Assembly: GCA_934463455.1 (NCBI GenBank)
Contig: CAKSJU010000102.1
Coordinates: forward strand, 1 to 7,224
Source of the DNA: an uncultured Clostridia bacterium
GTDB lineage: Bacteria > Bacillota > Clostridia > UBA1381
DNA length: 7,224 nt
Direction: 5' to 3'
Position numbers and translations under genes: made by a program. This document shows positions 5,537-7,224 of this stretch, piece by piece (positions within the stretch are counted from its first letter, which is position 1; every line of letters starts with the position of its first letter). The notes beneath the pieces are model-generated. The model worked only from the letters and a program-made list of their open reading frames with translations. It searched no databases and was not told the DNA's origin.

Positions 5537-6829
5537 TTACTGTTTCATAATCTTTTGTTTTGAGATTACAAAATGAATATACAAAATCGCTGCGGCAATA
5601 AGAATAAAGGAGCAGAGACTTAAAATCTGCTGTGCATATACATGCAATCCGAAAATCATATTGCCGCTTTTTTGTATGTACGAAACAAGCTTTCCCGCAA
5701 GCAGCGATGCCAAAAATCCGCATATTCCGCCTATACTGTTTTTAATTGCCGTTGCCTGCACAAAATACTCGCTTTCCACATAGCTGTAAGTTATATTAAT
5801 CAAATTTTGATTTGTACCGGCAATGCTTACGTTATACAATATTGTGTAGACCACAATAAGAATACGCGTTGAGGGTGCCGTAAAAGAGTTTAGCAAAAAT
5901 GCAGCCGCAGCAATACACATTGCCAGCTCAATCCCGCGTGCATACGAATATTTATCGGAAAATTTTCCGAAAGGCTTTGATACAACGCATCGGAAAATGT
6001 TCGCGGCAATATTGATTATCTGCACCGTTCCGACGCTGTATAACAAATCCTTTGTTTTATATATTCCCAAAAAGCCAACCGTAGTATAAACGGCGACATT
6101 CCAAAGTATTGTAAGCATTATTATGCTTCGATAATTTTTATTAAGAAGCACTTTTTTAAAAACCGTTTTTAACGGCGGTGCATCATCGGTTTGCCGCACA
6201 TCCGTATTTTTCACAAGCATAAGGCTTATAAAATTGCAAATGCTTAAAATCAGCACCGCTATACTTATAAACAAAAAGCTTCCCTCTAAATTTCCCAAAG
6301 CCTCGTATCTGTCCATAACCATTCCGACAATAAGCGTAAACAGCATACCGGATACCAAAGATACCATTTCTTTTCCCGCAGAATAGGACGCGCGCTTTTC
6401 CGGGTCAACATATGAATTGCACCACTTAAAAATCACCGAAGTAATTATATAGTTAAAAAAATATGCTCCGAGCAGAAACACCGCAACAAGCAAAGTTTTT
6501 GTATGTACACCGACCGGCATGAACGGGACAAGATAAAGCAGCATAAAAAGCAGCGGACTTGCCATCGAAAACATTATTGCCGATTTTTTCACATTCTTTA
6601 TTTTTCTGACAAGCAAAAGTGCTGCAAGCTGAAACAAAAACGCAAATGTTATAAAAGACGAAAAAATTCCCACATATGCGTCACTTATTCCCATTGATGA
6701 AAGTAATTTTGCCAAAAATGCGTCGGTGACCAAAATAGATACAAAATATTCAAAAGTGCATTGCGCTATATACGCTTTTCTCGAAATTTTATAATCCTTA
6801 GATGAATAAATATTTTTATCTGATTCCAT
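5537..6829 (-). CDS. Major facilitator superfamily transporter
   Basis: A 430-residue very hydrophobic protein with about 12 predicted membrane helices in two halves, separated by a polar central loop (around VRQTDDAPPLKTVFKK). The normal MFS length and a degenerate loop motif of the GxxSDxxxxxxG type (FGKFSDKYSYARG, about residues 286-298) support the family. The N-terminal 20 residues are polar and cytosolic, and the C-terminus is basic. The substrate cannot be told from sequence; export or sugar/peptide uptake are both possible. I chose the ATG at 6829, with GGAG 8 bases upstream. The GTG at 6838 overlaps that ribosome binding site and is less likely. It has its own strong promoter. Its stop lies 3 bases from the phosphatase stop on the other strand, so it is convergent with, not part of, the sensor operon. 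Confidence 0.87.
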   Translation of the reverse strand: MESDKNIYSSKDYKISRKAYIAQCTFEYFVSILVTDAFLAKLLSSMGISDAYVGIFSSFITFAFLFQLAALLLVRKIKNVKKSAIMFSMASPLLFMLLYLVPFMPVGVHTKTLLVAVFLLGAYFFNYIITSVIFKWCNSYVDPEKRASYSAGKEMVSLVSGMLFTLIVGMVMDRYEALGNLEGSFLFISIAVLILSICNFISLMLVKNTDVRQTDDAPPLKTVFKKVLLNKNYRSIIMLTILWNVAVYTTVGFLGIYKTKDLLYSVGTVQIINIAANIFRCVVSKPFGKFSDKYSYARGIELAMCIAAAAFLLNSFTAPSTRILIVVYTILYNVSIAGTNQNLINITYSYVESEYFVQATAIKNSIGGICGFLASLLAGKLVSYIQKSGNMIFGLHVYAQQILSLCSFILIAAAILYIHFVISKQKIMKQ

Positions 6830-6853
6830 TAATTTCACTCCATTCCGATAAAC

Positions 6854-6882
6854 AGTATAGATTAAAAACCGAATTGTGTCAA
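6854..6882 (-). promoter_or_regulatory. Sigma-A promoter of the MFS transporter gene
   Basis: On the minus strand a consensus TTGACA (6877-6882) and TATACT (6854-6859) are exactly 17 bases apart. The predicted start near 6847 leaves a very short leader (under 20 bases) before the GGAG and the ATG at 6829, so leader-based control is unlikely. Confidence 0.85.
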
Positions 6883-6941
6883 TAAATTTTCTTACGAAAC
6901 TTTTTCGAAATTTCCAAATACAAATAAAATCAAAAAAATGT

Positions 6942-6970
6942 TTGCATGTTTGAGTGATTTATGTTATACT
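6942..6970 (+). promoter_or_regulatory. Sigma-A promoter of the right-edge gene
   Basis: TTGCAT (6942-6947) and TATACT (6965-6970) are 17 bases apart. TG plus one base (6962-6964) forms an extended -10. It lies about 35 bases before the ATG at 7006 and points away from the transporter promoter. The roughly 60 bases between the two divergent -35 boxes are AT-rich, with a TTTCGAAA palindrome at 6903-6910. Confidence 0.78.
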
Positions 6971-7005
6971 ATTATAAAGATATACAAACACAAGGAGATT
7001 AGCAA

Positions 7006-7224
7006 ATGTATTCTATAGAAAAACTCGAAAAAAGAGAAAAAGATTTAAAAAAAGAACTGCGTGAACTCGGAGGTCTCGGAGAAGTATTTCCGGATAACCA
7101 AAAAAATTGCGAAGATTTGATTGCGGCTATAAAAGCATTTATAAAAGCAAATAAAACATATGAAGAAAATAAATCCTCACGTTTCGGCAAGGGTGCCAAA
7201 TTAAAAAAAGAAGCTTTGGCGCAG
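7006..7224 (+). CDS. Unknown lysine-rich protein, truncated by window edge
   Basis: Seventy-three codons from ATG with no stop before the window ends, so the gene is partial at its 3' end. AAGGAG (6992-6997) sits 8 bases upstream, and a good promoter precedes it, which makes it a real gene. The start MYSIEKLEKREKDLKKEL is highly charged and predicted to be a helix or coiled coil. A short Gly-rich turn (GGLGEVFP) follows, then another Lys/Ala-rich helix. There is no signal peptide, membrane segment or recognisable catalytic motif. I do not recognise the family. It is divergent from the transporter gene, and the shared 176-base intergenic region is the only hint of a relation. Confidence 0.75.
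   Translation, partial: MYSIEKLEKREKDLKKELRELGGLGEVFPDNQKNCEDLIAAIKAFIKANKTYEENKSSRFGKGAKLKKEALAQ

Noticed and set aside
6830..6838. GTG start at 6838 for the transporter
   Set aside because: The GTG overlaps the GGAG site. The ATG at 6829 has ideal 8-base spacing.
6999..7199. Minus-strand open frame of 66 codons at the right edge
   Set aside because: It is the complement of the well-supported plus-strand gene at 7006 and has no start signals.

Overview
The window looks like a chromosomal segment of an anaerobic Firmicute (class Clostridia, probably Oscillospirales/Ruminococcaceae-like). The signs are AT-rich DNA, strong GGAG-type ribosome binding sites, sigma-A promoters with a TGn extended -10, and an [FeFe]-hydrogenase-type sensor locus. 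The exact taxon cannot be fixed from the sequence alone.

Layout. Positions 1-629 (minus strand) hold a decayed SPP1-type phage portal gene: its 5' part is missing, it appears to have an internal deletion, and it is frameshifted. A strong promoter (684-712) then drives what looks like one six-gene operon on the plus strand (800-5533): a YfcE-type metallophosphodiesterase, an APH/choline-kinase-fold phosphotransferase, two tandem thioredoxin-like [2Fe-2S] ferredoxins, a sensory-type [FeFe]-hydrogenase with an extra Fe-S motif and a PAS domain, and a SpoIIE/PP2C-type phosphatase with an uncharacterised C-terminal domain. The leader carries a 29-nt near-perfect inverted repeat and a second weak hairpin just before the first ribosome binding site. 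A convergent MFS transporter (5537-6829, minus) ends three bases from the phosphatase stop codon. Divergent from the transporter, a lysine-rich unknown gene starts at 7006 and runs off the right edge.

How the genes may work together. The core is ferredoxin-ferredoxin-hydrogenase sensor-phosphatase. Its tight spacing (3 bases between ferredoxin 2 and the hydrogenase; an 8-base overlap between hydrogenase and phosphatase) suggests a signalling module. In this model H2 or redox state is read at a modified H-cluster, passed through Fe-S centres and a PAS domain, and output as protein dephosphorylation by the PP2C domain. The model rests on family knowledge and gene order, not on any experiment. 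No protein kinase, anti-sigma-type ATPase or STAS-domain substrate is visible in the window, so the phosphatase target is unknown. The two upstream genes (phosphodiesterase and small-molecule/protein kinase fold) share the transcription unit but have no proven link to the sensor.

There are no rRNA, tRNA, CRISPR or insertion-sequence features that I can support. No gap without a gene exceeds 300 bases.
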